A DNA stretch of 64,000 nt from CALBZH01 sp964538515 (GTDB lineage: Bacteria > Desulfobacterota > Syntrophobacteria > Syntrophobacterales > Syntrophobacteraceae). Both the position numbers and the translations under genes were made by a program. The stretch covers positions 1-64,000 of the forward strand of contig CAZIEW010000016.1 in the NCBI GenBank assembly GCA_964538515.1, in the 5' to 3' direction. Shown here in pieces: positions 54,125 through 62,462 of this stretch (position 1 is its first letter; the number at the start of each line of letters is the position of its first letter). A model generated the notes under the pieces. That model had not been told where the DNA came from and did not search any database. It saw nothing but the letters and a program-made list of their open reading frames with translations.

Positions 54125-55608
54125 CGCCGAAGCAGCACCTCCATGTCCACCCGGTCATAGAACCGCTTGGATCGCAAGGCGGCGGTGTCGAGACGGGCCG
54201 CACAGACACCGGAGCCTATGACCAGGGCCTCTTTCCAGGCCTCATGACCCTTGGGAGGCTCGCAGATCATGGCTCCCTCCCGGCTGACAGCGGCGATGGC
54301 GGAGCGATCGAGGCACTTCACCCCGAGCACAAGCCGATCGTCGGGTCCGAACCGATCGGGGCAGGTGACCAACAGATCGCACCCCTGCTTCGAGAGGGAT
54401 ACGGCGAGCTCCGGGTGAGCAAGGGATTCGGTCCGTACCAGCGCGATGCGTGCGGGCCCGAAGTCCACCACCACAAAGCTCTCGCCGGACAACAGGCTGA
54501 TGCACCGCGCGGACGAGAACAGTCCGTAGGCGGGAACCTCCCCGTTCGGCCCCGACAGGTCGGCCACGATCGCGAGGGGGCGCTCCTCGACAAGCCGTGC
54601 CAGCTCCTCCCCGGAAAACGCACCGATGCCCTGCGGCAGGACAAGCAGGGTCGGGACCGAATCGCAATCCTCGACGGCAAGCCTTAACTCCGATGCGGCC
54701 TGCTCCCGCGACCCGGCGACCACGCACCGCACGTCCAGCGGCCCGCCGCCAGGAAGGCCCCACAGGCCAGCGAAATCCTCGATTCCGTTCACGTCGAGGT
54801 AGAGCGCCCCGAATTCCTCGGGGCGGCGCTCGGCCATTTTCGCCTCCCGAATGTCAGTCGGCAGCCGGCCTCCCTCAAGGGGGTAACGCACGATCCAGAG
54901 AGCCGATACGGGGCTGGCTTCATCCAGGAGAACCTCGCCGGACGCCGTGACCGCGTAGGACCGGCAGGACCGGCAGTCCATGATGCGGTCCAGGCCGGTG
55001 CGGTTGCAGCCCACGACCCCGTAACCGTTCTCGAGGGCTCGCGCACGCCAGACGTGCGTCGGGTCGACTCCCGAGGGAGGCCAGTTGGCGAGCACGAGAA
55101 GCAGATCCACGCCATGCAGGGCCAAAGACCTGGGCAGGAGGCCGGCGTAGCTGTCGGCGCAGATGAGAGCCCCGACGCATCCCCAGGGCGTCTCGAAGAG
55201 GCTCGATCGGGACAGGGTTCCGGGACAGGCCCAGCGCCGCTCGGCGGCAAGGACCTTGCGGTGGTGCGCCGCCAGCTTCCCATCCGGGCCGACCACCAGA
55301 GCCGTGTTGTAATAAATGTCCGTCGCCGGATCCCGTTCGGCGATTCCAGCGGCGATGAAGACGCCATATTGCCGTGCCACGATCGACAGCCGCTCAAAAG
55401 TCGGACCGCACAGAACCTCGGCGCAGGCTGAAACCTGGCCGCGGTTTTCGAAGCTGTACCCGGAAACGGCGAGCTCGGGCGCCACGATGATCTTCGCCCC
55501 CCGGCGTGCGGCCTCGACCGCATGGGCCGCCAGCGCAGCCCGGTTCTCCTCCACCAGTCCGTGCCGGACATCCAGGTGAATGACTCCAATCGGCAGGGTC
55601 TCACTCAT
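54121..55608 (-). CDS. Nitrilase-superfamily amidohydrolase with duplicated, degenerate C-terminal half
   Basis: A 495-residue protein. The N-terminal half is a carbon-nitrogen hydrolase with the Glu-Lys-Cys triad: E in IIVAPELAVSGYS, K in HHRKVLAAERRW, C in ALICADSYAG. The C-terminal half (about 280-490) repeats the fold weakly (LLVLPQGIGAFSG, LLSGESFVVVDFG, DLLVTCPD) but lacks an intact triad; Gln replaces the first Glu. Such enzymes hydrolyse amides or nitriles or make amides. A corrinoid side-chain amide as substrate would fit the operon but is inference. ATG 55608 has GGAGAGGGG upstream and overlaps the ATPase stop. Confidence 0.85.
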   Translation of the reverse strand: MSETLPIGVIHLDVRHGLVEENRAALAAHAVEAARRGAKIIVAPELAVSGYSFENRGQVSACAEVLCGPTFERLSIVARQYGVFIAAGIAERDPATDIYYNTALVVGPDGKLAAHHRKVLAAERRWACPGTLSRSSLFETPWGCVGALICADSYAGLLPRSLALHGVDLLLVLANWPPSGVDPTHVWRARALENGYGVVGCNRTGLDRIMDCRSCRSYAVTASGEVLLDEASPVSALWIVRYPLEGGRLPTDIREAKMAERRPEEFGALYLDVNGIEDFAGLWGLPGGGPLDVRCVVAGSREQAASELRLAVEDCDSVPTLLVLPQGIGAFSGEELARLVEERPLAIVADLSGPNGEVPAYGLFSSARCISLLSGESFVVVDFGPARIALVRTESLAHPELAVSLSKQGCDLLVTCPDRFGPDDRLVLGVKCLDRSAIAAVSREGAMICEPPKGHEAWKEALVIGSGVCAARLDTAALRSKRFYDRVDMEVLLRR

Positions 55609-56725
55609 GGCCACCCCTCTCCATAGGGACTTTGACGGTCATTTCCAGAGCATCGAGAAGAGACTCAAGGGACGACAGGGACTCCCCACACGTCCCGCGA
55701 TCCTTGAGGCGCCAGGCGGTCACTCCGTTGTTTTGGTCGACCTCCACACACACGGGCGCCCGTCCCTCGTCGACAACGCGATAGCCCGCCCGCTCCAAAG
55801 CACGGTAAGTCCACATGCCGGGAACCCCCCCGGCCTTCAAGGTCACGGACCCGCGAGGAGCGCACGGGACCGTGAACGCCCCCGATCCCGGGTCGAAGAG
55901 CGCCCCGGAACCGGCGAACGTTTCGGCGAAGACCCCCCGGAGAACCAGGTCCTCCGGAATGCCGGTATGGAGGGGGCCTCCCGGTGGAAGGAGCCACAAG
56001 CGGTGCGCGCACCGGAGCGCCAGGTCGAGGTCGTGCGTGGCGAGCAGGATGGCGCGTCGACCGGTGCGCGCGAGATCGAGGAGCAGGTGCATGAGCTCGA
56101 CCCGGCGCGGCAGGTCCAGGAACGCCGTCGCTTCATCCAGGATCATGACCCGTGGCTCCTGGGCCAGCGCCCGGGCGATCATCGCCTTCTGCCGCTCGCC
56201 GTCGCTGAGCTCGCAGACGGGCCGGTGGGCCAGATCCACAATTCCGACATCCGCCATGGCCTGCCACGCGACCGCTTCATCCTCGCGCGTCAACCGCCCG
56301 CCCCAGCGCGTGTAGGGATGGCGTCCCAGCGCCACCAGGGTTGCCACGGGCATGAGGCCGACGGCGGGGCGGTCGGTCAAAACCAGGCTCATGCGCCGAG
56401 CCACCTCCCTCGCCGACAGCGTGGCAAGAAGGTCCCCGCCGAGCCGCACCTCCCCTGCCAGGGGCTTGAGCATCCCGGCAAGGGTGCGGATGAGGGTCGA
56501 CTTGCCGGCGCCATTGGGTCCAAGGAGGCAGACGAGCTCCCCTTCCCGAAGCGTGAGGCTGACGTCCTTCAACACGGCAAGCGGCGGGCACCCGGAGCGG
56601 CGGTATCCCACGGCGAGCTGACGGGTCTCCAGCGACGACGAGCCATTCATTTCTGTTGATTTGTGCGAGCAATTCCTACAAGTTGTATTCAATGAGTTAT
56701 TTTTCTTGTGGAGCATCGTCACCAT
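55601..56725 (-). CDS. BtuD/FecE-type ABC ATPase with C-terminal extension
   Basis: A 374-residue ATPase with Walker A GPNGAGKST, signature LSDGERQKA (Asp replacing the second Gly), Walker B VMILDEATAFLD and the LLATHDLDLALR switch. About 110 residues follow the ATPase core, an extension seen in some cobalamin-type ATPases. The first about 25 residues (HKKNNSLNTTCRNCSHKST) look unlike the family and lie in AT-richer sequence next to the VapBC insertion, so the start may have been rebuilt; ATG 56650 is an alternative. It should couple with the permease at 57503. Confidence 0.88.
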   Translation of the reverse strand: MVTMLHKKNNSLNTTCRNCSHKSTEMNGSSSLETRQLAVGYRRSGCPPLAVLKDVSLTLREGELVCLLGPNGAGKSTLIRTLAGMLKPLAGEVRLGGDLLATLSAREVARRMSLVLTDRPAVGLMPVATLVALGRHPYTRWGGRLTREDEAVAWQAMADVGIVDLAHRPVCELSDGERQKAMIARALAQEPRVMILDEATAFLDLPRRVELMHLLLDLARTGRRAILLATHDLDLALRCAHRLWLLPPGGPLHTGIPEDLVLRGVFAETFAGSGALFDPGSGAFTVPCAPRGSVTLKAGGVPGMWTYRALERAGYRVVDEGRAPVCVEVDQNNGVTAWRLKDRGTCGESLSSLESLLDALEMTVKVPMERGGHE

Positions 56726-56832
56726 GCTCCTCCGTCAATTGGGGATCGATTGAAGACGTCTAAAGCCTTCATGGCTCAATAGACTCACCAGCAAGCTTTG
56801 CGGCTCGCCCGCAGGATTGGAGAGACACAACC

Positions 56833-57078
56833 ATGCCTCTGACTGTCAGTACCATCGAAGCCAAGGCCAAGCTGTCGCAGTTGCTCGAACGCGCGCGACG
56901 TGGAGAGCGGGTGATCATCACACGCCGAGGAGTTCCCGTCGCAGAACTGACCGCCCCGCACGTCAAACAAGTCGCTGAGGTGTCAGAGGTTATCGAGGAA
57001 CTGAAGGCGCTCCGACTTCGGACACGATCCGGAACGGAATCCATCCAATCCATGCTTCGGGAAGGGAGACGCTTCTGA
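56833..57078 (+). CDS. VapB/Phd-type antitoxin
   Basis: An 81-residue antitoxin of the Phd/YefM type. It has a VSTIEAKAKLSQLLERARRGERVIITRRGVPVAELTAP N-terminal DNA-binding half and a variable C-terminus that should wrap the toxin. GGAGAG lies before the ATG. Its stop overlaps the vapC start (CTGA). It is read opposite to the flanking corrinoid operon. Confidence 0.9.
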   Translation: MPLTVSTIEAKAKLSQLLERARRGERVIITRRGVPVAELTAPHVKQVAEVSEVIEELKALRLRTRSGTESIQSMLREGRRF

Positions 57079-57488
57079 ACCGCTTCATCCTCGATTGCTC
57101 GGTTTCTGCCGCATGGTGCCTGCAGGATGAGGCGAGTGAGAAGGCGGATCGTGTCCTCCTGCTCTTCGACCAAAGACAAGCCCTCGTCCTCCCGCTCTGG
57201 GTCGTCGAAATGGCCGACGTCCTGGTGCTGGCCGAGCGGAAAGGGCGCATGACCCCAGCAGATACAGCAAGGGCTATAGAGCTCGTTTTGTCGCTTCCCA
57301 TCGAAATCGAGCCGCCCGATCTCATGTCGCTCAACGCCTGCCGTCTTCTGGCCAGGGAATATGGACTGACGGCGTACGATGGCTGCTATCTCGAATTGGC
57401 TCAAAAACACGGTCTTCCCTTGGCCACGCTGGATCAAGATCTCGCCACGGCCGCAAGAAAGTGCGGTGTATCGCTCCTCGTGGATTGA
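57075..57488 (+). CDS. VapC-type PIN-domain toxin, apparently CTG start
   Basis: A 137-residue PIN-domain ribonuclease. NRFILDCSVSAAWCL carries the first acidic residue, VVEMADVL the Glu, and LTAYDGCYLELA and LATLDQDLA the later acidic residues expected at the metal site. No ATG, GTG or TTG is available before residue 46, so translation probably begins at CTG 57075, overlapping the vapB stop and using GGGAG just upstream. The 3' end is 14 nt from the stop codon of the oppositely oriented permease gene. VapC proteins usually cleave RNA to arrest growth. Confidence 0.85.
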   Translation: MNRFILDCSVSAAWCLQDEASEKADRVLLLFDQRQALVLPLWVVEMADVLVLAERKGRMTPADTARAIELVLSLPIEIEPPDLMSLNACRLLAREYGLTAYDGCYLELAQKHGLPLATLDQDLATAARKCGVSLLVD

Positions 57489-57502
57489 ACTGATAACCAC
57501 GC

Positions 57503-58594
57503 TCATGTGCTTGCTTCCATGACCTGCCGTCCGCGCAGGATCACCCCGATGACGACCGGCGCTCCGATAAGGGAGGTGACGGAATTGAGAGGCAGCACGA
57601 TCCGCGTCCCTGGCACCTGAGCGAGCACGTCGGCGAGCAGAGCAAGGGCGGATCCCATCAGGATCACGGCTGGAACGAGGACGCGGTGATCCGAGGTTCT
57701 GAGGATCAGCCGGCAGAGGTGCGGGACGGCGATGCCCAGAAACCCGATGGGGCCGCAGTAAGCCGTGACGGTCCCCGCCAGAAGCGAGGCTCCCACAATG
57801 ATCCAGGTACGGGCACGGCGCACGTTGACCCCCATGCTCCACGCGTAGCGCTCGCCCAGCAGCAGCGCGTTCAGGGGCTTCGCAAGCACCAGCGCCAGGA
57901 TGAGGCCGGCGGCGATGGTCGGCGCGAGCAGCGCGAGCTGCTTCCAGGTCACCCCGCCGAACGAGCCGAAGGTCCACGCGATGTAGCTTTGCATCTGGTG
58001 CTCCAGGGCGAACTGCAGCAGAACGTTGACCAGAGCGCTGCTGATGTATCCGAACATGAGCCCGATGATGAGCAGGGTGAGGCTGCTTTCCACACGGCGC
58101 GCGATTCCCATCACGACGGTCAAGACCGCTGCCGAGCCGGCGACGGCCGCCAGGACCAGGGACGTGTTTCCGAAAATCCCCGACCTCTCCAGGATCGGCC
58201 GAAAGCCGATCCCCCAGGCGGCCAGGACCACCAGGGCAACGCCGAGGCTCGCCCCCGAGCTGATGCCGAGCACGAACGGGTCGGCCAGGGGATTGCGAAA
58301 GAGGGTCTGCATCTTGAGTCCCGCCATCCCGAGGGCAGCACCGCCCAGCATGGCCGTCACGGCCCGGGGCAGACGATAGATGAGAAGGATCTCCCGCCAC
58401 CCTTCCGGAACGCCGGGCTGCCCCACCAGGATGCTCCATACTTGACGCGGCGGGATCAAAACCGATCCCAGACAGAGCTCCAAAACGAAGGCCACCAGCG
58501 GGACCGTCAGCAAAAGCGCCCAGGTGGTCGGTCCGATACCCGGAATGGAGTGCGGCACAGGGACTTGACGGGTGGCTGCCGATTCGGAGCTCAA
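57503..58594 (-). CDS. BtuC/FecCD-type ABC permease
   Basis: A 363-residue inner-membrane permease with ten or so hydrophobic segments. Family blocks are RLPRAVTAMLGGAALGMAGLKMQ, NPLADPFVLGISSGASLGVA and YCGPIGFLGIAVPHLCRLI. The start is TTG 58594 in a TTGA overlap with the binding-protein stop, with GGAGG six bases upstream. It would work with the binding protein at 58591 and the ATPase at 55601, although the VapBC pair now lies between permease and ATPase genes. Confidence 0.92.
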   Translation of the reverse strand: MSSESAATRQVPVPHSIPGIGPTTWALLLTVPLVAFVLELCLGSVLIPPRQVWSILVGQPGVPEGWREILLIYRLPRAVTAMLGGAALGMAGLKMQTLFRNPLADPFVLGISSGASLGVALVVLAAWGIGFRPILERSGIFGNTSLVLAAVAGSAAVLTVVMGIARRVESSLTLLIIGLMFGYISSALVNVLLQFALEHQMQSYIAWTFGSFGGVTWKQLALLAPTIAAGLILALVLAKPLNALLLGERYAWSMGVNVRRARTWIIVGASLLAGTVTAYCGPIGFLGIAVPHLCRLILRTSDHRVLVPAVILMGSALALLADVLAQVPGTRIVLPLNSVTSLIGAPVVIGVILRGRQVMEAST

Positions 58595-59865
58595 GGAGCC
58601 GCCTCCGACACCGCCGGGAGCTGCCGGTACCAGATGCGCTGATGATCGGGGACCAGCTCCGGGTGAAAGATGCTGATCAGATCCTTCAGCACCAGGTCCG
58701 GGCGGGCGATTCCCGTTTCCCAGAAATCATTCCCCCCCTTGGAATTGATCTTGGCGTCGTTGTTGAAGACCTTCCCCGAGCGAAACGACGCGAAGAGGCT
58801 GTAGCGGTCATCGAGTCCCTTCAGCTCGGCCAGGGAGCGGCACAGGTTCGTGTCCACCCAGTATTCCGCGTCCCGCGCTCGGTCGACGACCGATTCGATG
58901 GCAAGAGGCGTGCTTCCCGCCGACCGGTCATCCCGCCAGAGATAGTGGGCCCCGGCGTCCTCCAGAAACCGGGCGGGGTAGCTGGCACCACCCGGTACGT
59001 ACCAGGTTCCGCGCCACGCCGCGTTGCAGAAGACCGTGGGGCGGTGCGACACGCTTTTCGTCTTTTCGGCCAGCGCCTCGTAGCGGAGAGCGATCTCGTC
59101 GAAAAGCCGCTCGGCCTCGGCTTCCCGGTTGAAAAACGCGGCGATGAGCTTAATCCATTCGGTGCGCCCGAGCGGTGTCGCTTCCATGTGAGAGGCGTTC
59201 ACGATGGTCTTGAAGCCGGCTTCCATCAGCTTCGGATGCTGGTCGAAATCGGGGATGCCCGTGGCGTAGACCATGACGGCATCAGGCTTGACGAGGGTCA
59301 ACCGCTCGAGGTGGATCTTGCGGCTCATGCCGCGGCCGCCGTCCCCGATTTCCTCAATCTTTCCCTTTTGGATCAGGGAAACGACCTCAGGGGTGCTGAC
59401 CCATTCACAACCGGCCAACCCCACGATCGATTCCTCGATTTGGAGCATGGGGAAAAAGGCGGTCCAACTTATCGAAAAGACGGCCATGCGCTCGACGGGA
59501 ACGGGAAGGACGACGGCATCCTTGGGCAAGTCCGGGGGAGGCGCCTGGCCGCGGGGCACCAGGAAGTACACAAAGGTTTCCCGTGCGTTTCGCCACGCAT
59601 CCCGTACCACCACTCGTTTATAGGTGCCGTAGTAGTCGATGGTGAAGCAGCGGGCGAACCGCAGCCGCGCCTTGTCGGGAAAGGGGTCGATCGCCGCGTC
59701 GCCCGCCGCAAGGGCTCCATCCATGCGCGAGCGTTGGACTTCATCCGTCCCTGCGTGGAGATCCAGCGAAGCGGCGAGCAGCATGAGACCCAGAAGAACC
59801 GCCTGAGCGCCCCGCAGCCTGGACATGGATGGCACTCCGCTGCCCTTTGCTGAAATTCGCTTCAT
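58591..59865 (-). CDS. BtuF/FecB-like periplasmic binding protein (corrinoid or chelate)
   Basis: A 424-residue exported protein. The signal peptide ends near LHAGTDE. Domain 1 begins at an unusual position (FTIDYYGTYKRVVV, then VPVERMAVFSISWTAFF), and a PDAVMVYATGIPDFDQHPKL stretch marks the binding fold. It is longer than E. coli BtuF. It lies downstream of the BtuB-like receptor and zinc-ribbon protein, with 4-nt overlaps on both sides (ATGA and TTGA), so it is part of the corrinoid operon. Ligand assignment is by context. Confidence 0.88.
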   Translation of the reverse strand: MKRISAKGSGVPSMSRLRGAQAVLLGLMLLAASLDLHAGTDEVQRSRMDGALAAGDAAIDPFPDKARLRFARCFTIDYYGTYKRVVVRDAWRNARETFVYFLVPRGQAPPPDLPKDAVVLPVPVERMAVFSISWTAFFPMLQIEESIVGLAGCEWVSTPEVVSLIQKGKIEEIGDGGRGMSRKIHLERLTLVKPDAVMVYATGIPDFDQHPKLMEAGFKTIVNASHMEATPLGRTEWIKLIAAFFNREAEAERLFDEIALRYEALAEKTKSVSHRPTVFCNAAWRGTWYVPGGASYPARFLEDAGAHYLWRDDRSAGSTPLAIESVVDRARDAEYWVDTNLCRSLAELKGLDDRYSLFASFRSGKVFNNDAKINSKGGNDFWETGIARPDLVLKDLISIFHPELVPDHQRIWYRQLPAVSEAAP

Positions 59866-60119
59866 GTCTCGACCTTTTCAGAGAGTCTCCGGCGATTGCC
59901 TCGACAGGCCGGGCAACGGACGGTCTTTTCGTAGACGTATCTCACGAAGAGCTCCCCGCATTCCCGGCACCGCACCTCGACTTTTCCATGGTAGGAGTCT
60001 CCGCTCCCCTCGAGACCGCCCCCAGAGAGCGCCCAGCGCAGGAAACAGGCGAGATGGGGCCGGCTGGAGGCCCCAACGGGATCGGGGGTGTTTTCTGATC
60101 GCTCGGTACTTCGGCTCAT
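59862..60119 (-). CDS. Small zinc-ribbon protein
   Basis: An 85-residue protein. The C-terminal half has a zinc-ribbon pattern, CRECGELFVRYVYEKTVRCPAC (CxxC...CxxC). The N-terminal half is Ser/Gly-rich and poorly conserved in appearance. The start ATG 60119 was chosen; upstream sequence could extend it. Its stop overlaps the binding-protein start (ATGA), which supports it being translated. Function unknown; it could hold zinc or another metal. Confidence 0.65.
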   Translation of the reverse strand: MSRSTERSENTPDPVGASSRPHLACFLRWALSGGGLEGSGDSYHGKVEVRCRECGELFVRYVYEKTVRCPACRGNRRRLSEKVET

Positions 60120-60202
60120 GCTCACGTTTGCCTCCCGGGCCAGCCCGGGGCGCGGTGCGGAGGACCCACACGGCACCTCGGAGCGAGCCCGCTTTGTCTT
60201 TC

Positions 60203-62239
60203 TCAGAACGTCAGCTTGACTCCCCCGAAGACGGACCGGCCGGGGGCGATGTAAGCGCCCTCCGTGTAGTCCTCGTCCGCAAGGTTTTCGACCCTCACGT
60301 AAGCCTGGTATTTTTTCAGGAAGGTGTAGGAGAGAGCCGCGTCAAAGGTCACCACGGAGGGCTCCTCCCATCGAACCCGGTTAAACGCCGGGTCGTAGAG
60401 GGGCACGATCTTCTCATCCTGCCAGAGGGTGCGGAAGGATGCCGTGATGTCGTAGGGAAGTTTTAAGGTGAGCAGACCGGTTACCTTGTTTCGAGGGAGA
60501 TACTCCCTCCGGGTCCACCGATCGTCGTCTTTGTTGATGTATTCCGAGTCGGTGTACGTGTAAGCGGCATCGAGCTTCAGCCAGGGCCAAGGCCTGACGG
60601 TCAGGGAGGTTTCGAAGCCCTGAGCCGTGGCTTTGCTGGCGTTGGCGTACCGGTTGGCGAAGCCGTCGTAGAGGATGAGGTTGTCGAAATCCGTGTGGAA
60701 CCAGGTGAGTCCGACTTTGAGGATTTCGCCGAGGATGGCCTGCTCCACGCCAAGCTCGTATCCGACACTTTCCTCCGGCTCCAGGTCCGGATTGCCGATC
60801 GTGATCAGGTTGCCGTTCCAAAGGTAGCCGCCATAGATTTCGTAAAGACCCGGCGTCCGGTATCCCGTGCCGATCTGCCCATGGATCTTGGTGCCGGACG
60901 GTTTGTAGAGGTAGGCCATGGAAACCTCGCCGACCACCTTGGGATCAAACTTCTCGTGGTCGTTCAACCGGCCGCCGAGGTTGATGAAAAGGGACTCGTC
61001 GAGCAGCTTGAAGCCGGCGAGGCTGAACGCATCCCAGCTGGCCCATTTCTCTTTGAAGCTCACAGGGCTGTAGTCGTTCGCGTTCGGGTTGGACGGCTCA
61101 CGACCGTCATAATAGGAGAGCTCGTAGTCGAGTCCCACCAGGAGGCCGAGCCAGTCGGTGATCTTGATATTGTGCTGGGTCTCGAAATAGGCGGTGGACC
61201 CATCGTAGTTGGACTGATCCCCACCGAGCGTTGACCAGAAATAATGCCGCTGGGTCTCGGTGTATGCGCCTTTGAGACTGTAGCTCCAGCAGGGGGAAAC
61301 GTCGTGCTTCATGGTGAGGCCGTATTGGGCAAGCAGGCCTTCTCGATGCTTGTCGGGATCCGCAAGGCTGGGCGTCACCTCACCGTTGGCATCCAGCCCG
61401 GGGGAAGATTTGCTCAGCGCAAGATCGGTGGAGGAATAGATCGAGCTGAATTCCAGCGTGATGTCGGGCGAGAGCCGGTATCCCGCCCCCGCGGTGAAGC
61501 CGAAATTGTCATAATAGAATCCGTGCTCACCGCCGTTTTTCTGCCCGTCGCTGGTGATGTAGATGGGATTGAAATCCAGATAGAACTGCTCTTGGCCGTG
61601 GTAGAATCGACCGTTCTCAAGGAAGGTGTTGTACTCCCCGAATTCGCTCCGGATCTCCGCCCCGGTGCCGCGCTTCCACTTGTCCGGAATGATGTTGATG
61701 ACGCCTCCCATGGCCTGGGAGCCATAAAGGGTGCTCTGGGTGCCTTTCAAAATTTCGACCTGCTTCAGGTTGCTGCCGGAATAGAGGTCCTCGATGAAGT
61801 ACTGGATGGTGGTCTGGGTGTCGGCGGCATCCCGCAGCGGAAACCCGTTGTACTGGTATTGCACGTGCTGGCTTCCAGCACCCCGGATGCTGAGATTGCT
61901 CCACTGCCCCACTCCCCCAAGCCGTCGCAGATAGACGCCCGGCTCGTTGTCGAGGAGCTCCGGCAGGAAGTACTGCTGCTGCACGTCCCGGTCCTTGGCC
62001 GTGACCACACTCACGCTTTTGGTGAGCTGGGACTGCGGCGTCTCGCTCCTGGTCGCAGTCACGACCATGGGCTCGATCTCGGCCGGTGCCTCGGAGGTCT
62101 GCCTCCGGCCGGATTCGGTCGATGGTTCTTGGGCCGATTCCTGCGTCTGAGGCTCCGCGGAAAGCTGAGCAAGAAGGGGAGTGGGAGCAGGCAGAGAGCA
62201 AAGCAAGGCGAAAACGAGGATGAGCCGGGACTTGTTCAT
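60203..62239 (-). CDS. btuB: BtuB-like TonB-dependent receptor under cobalamin riboswitch
   Basis: A 678-residue outer-membrane receptor. A signal peptide ends near LLAQ/LSA. The TonB box is EPMVVTATRSETP. The plug shows LYGSQAMGGVINII, and the barrel ends FGGVKLTF. ATG 62239 is preceded by AGGAGG; the longer reading from 62326 would start inside the riboswitch. A cobalamin riboswitch directly upstream makes cobalamin or another corrinoid the likely cargo, as for BtuB. It starts a run of corrinoid genes reading to 45685. Confidence 0.93.
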   Translation of the reverse strand: MNKSRLILVFALLCSLPAPTPLLAQLSAEPQTQESAQEPSTESGRRQTSEAPAEIEPMVVTATRSETPQSQLTKSVSVVTAKDRDVQQQYFLPELLDNEPGVYLRRLGGVGQWSNLSIRGAGSQHVQYQYNGFPLRDAADTQTTIQYFIEDLYSGSNLKQVEILKGTQSTLYGSQAMGGVINIIPDKWKRGTGAEIRSEFGEYNTFLENGRFYHGQEQFYLDFNPIYITSDGQKNGGEHGFYYDNFGFTAGAGYRLSPDITLEFSSIYSSTDLALSKSSPGLDANGEVTPSLADPDKHREGLLAQYGLTMKHDVSPCWSYSLKGAYTETQRHYFWSTLGGDQSNYDGSTAYFETQHNIKITDWLGLLVGLDYELSYYDGREPSNPNANDYSPVSFKEKWASWDAFSLAGFKLLDESLFINLGGRLNDHEKFDPKVVGEVSMAYLYKPSGTKIHGQIGTGYRTPGLYEIYGGYLWNGNLITIGNPDLEPEESVGYELGVEQAILGEILKVGLTWFHTDFDNLILYDGFANRYANASKATAQGFETSLTVRPWPWLKLDAAYTYTDSEYINKDDDRWTRREYLPRNKVTGLLTLKLPYDITASFRTLWQDEKIVPLYDPAFNRVRWEEPSVVTFDAALSYTFLKKYQAYVRVENLADEDYTEGAYIAPGRSVFGGVKLTF

Positions 62240-62289
62240 AAGGAGACCTCCTTTCCCCCCTCGGGGAACGTTGGAAGGTGATCGCATCG

Positions 62290-62450
62290 ACCAGGTCTCC
62301 TGACTTTCGTTCATCCTACTCGCCACGCCTTCCCATCATGCCTGAAACATGACAGTGGCACGGATGCGGCTTTCGTCCCGATTACAGTCGCGGGGCGGTG
62401 GGAGTCTTTCACTCCCTTCCCTTGGATCGATGCAGTGGCCGTCTTCTGTC
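62290..62450 (-). promoter_or_regulatory. Cobalamin riboswitch upstream of btuB
   Basis: On the minus strand several conserved cobalamin-riboswitch blocks occur in order: AAGGGAAGGGAGTGAAAG, CCCGCGACTGTAATCGGG, GCCACTG (62359-62353), ATGGGAAGG, GAGTAGGATGA and the B12 box AGTCAGGAGACCTGG (62305-62291). Adenosylcobalamin binding should reduce expression of the btuB-like gene. The downstream stretch has CCCC/GGGG pairing just before the AGGAGG site, so control may be at translation initiation. It lies between the cbiK stop and btuB start. Confidence 0.92.
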
Positions 62451-62462
62451 TTGGGTAGTCTT

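Noticed and set aside
57210..57488. Short VapC beginning at ATG 57210
   Set aside because: That start would remove the first conserved acidic residue and much of the PIN fold; the frame is open and homologous back to CTG 57075.
62240..62326. N-terminal extension of the BtuB-like receptor from 62326
   Set aside because: It lies in the cobalamin riboswitch; ATG 62239 has a strong AGGAGG and starts a normal signal peptide.
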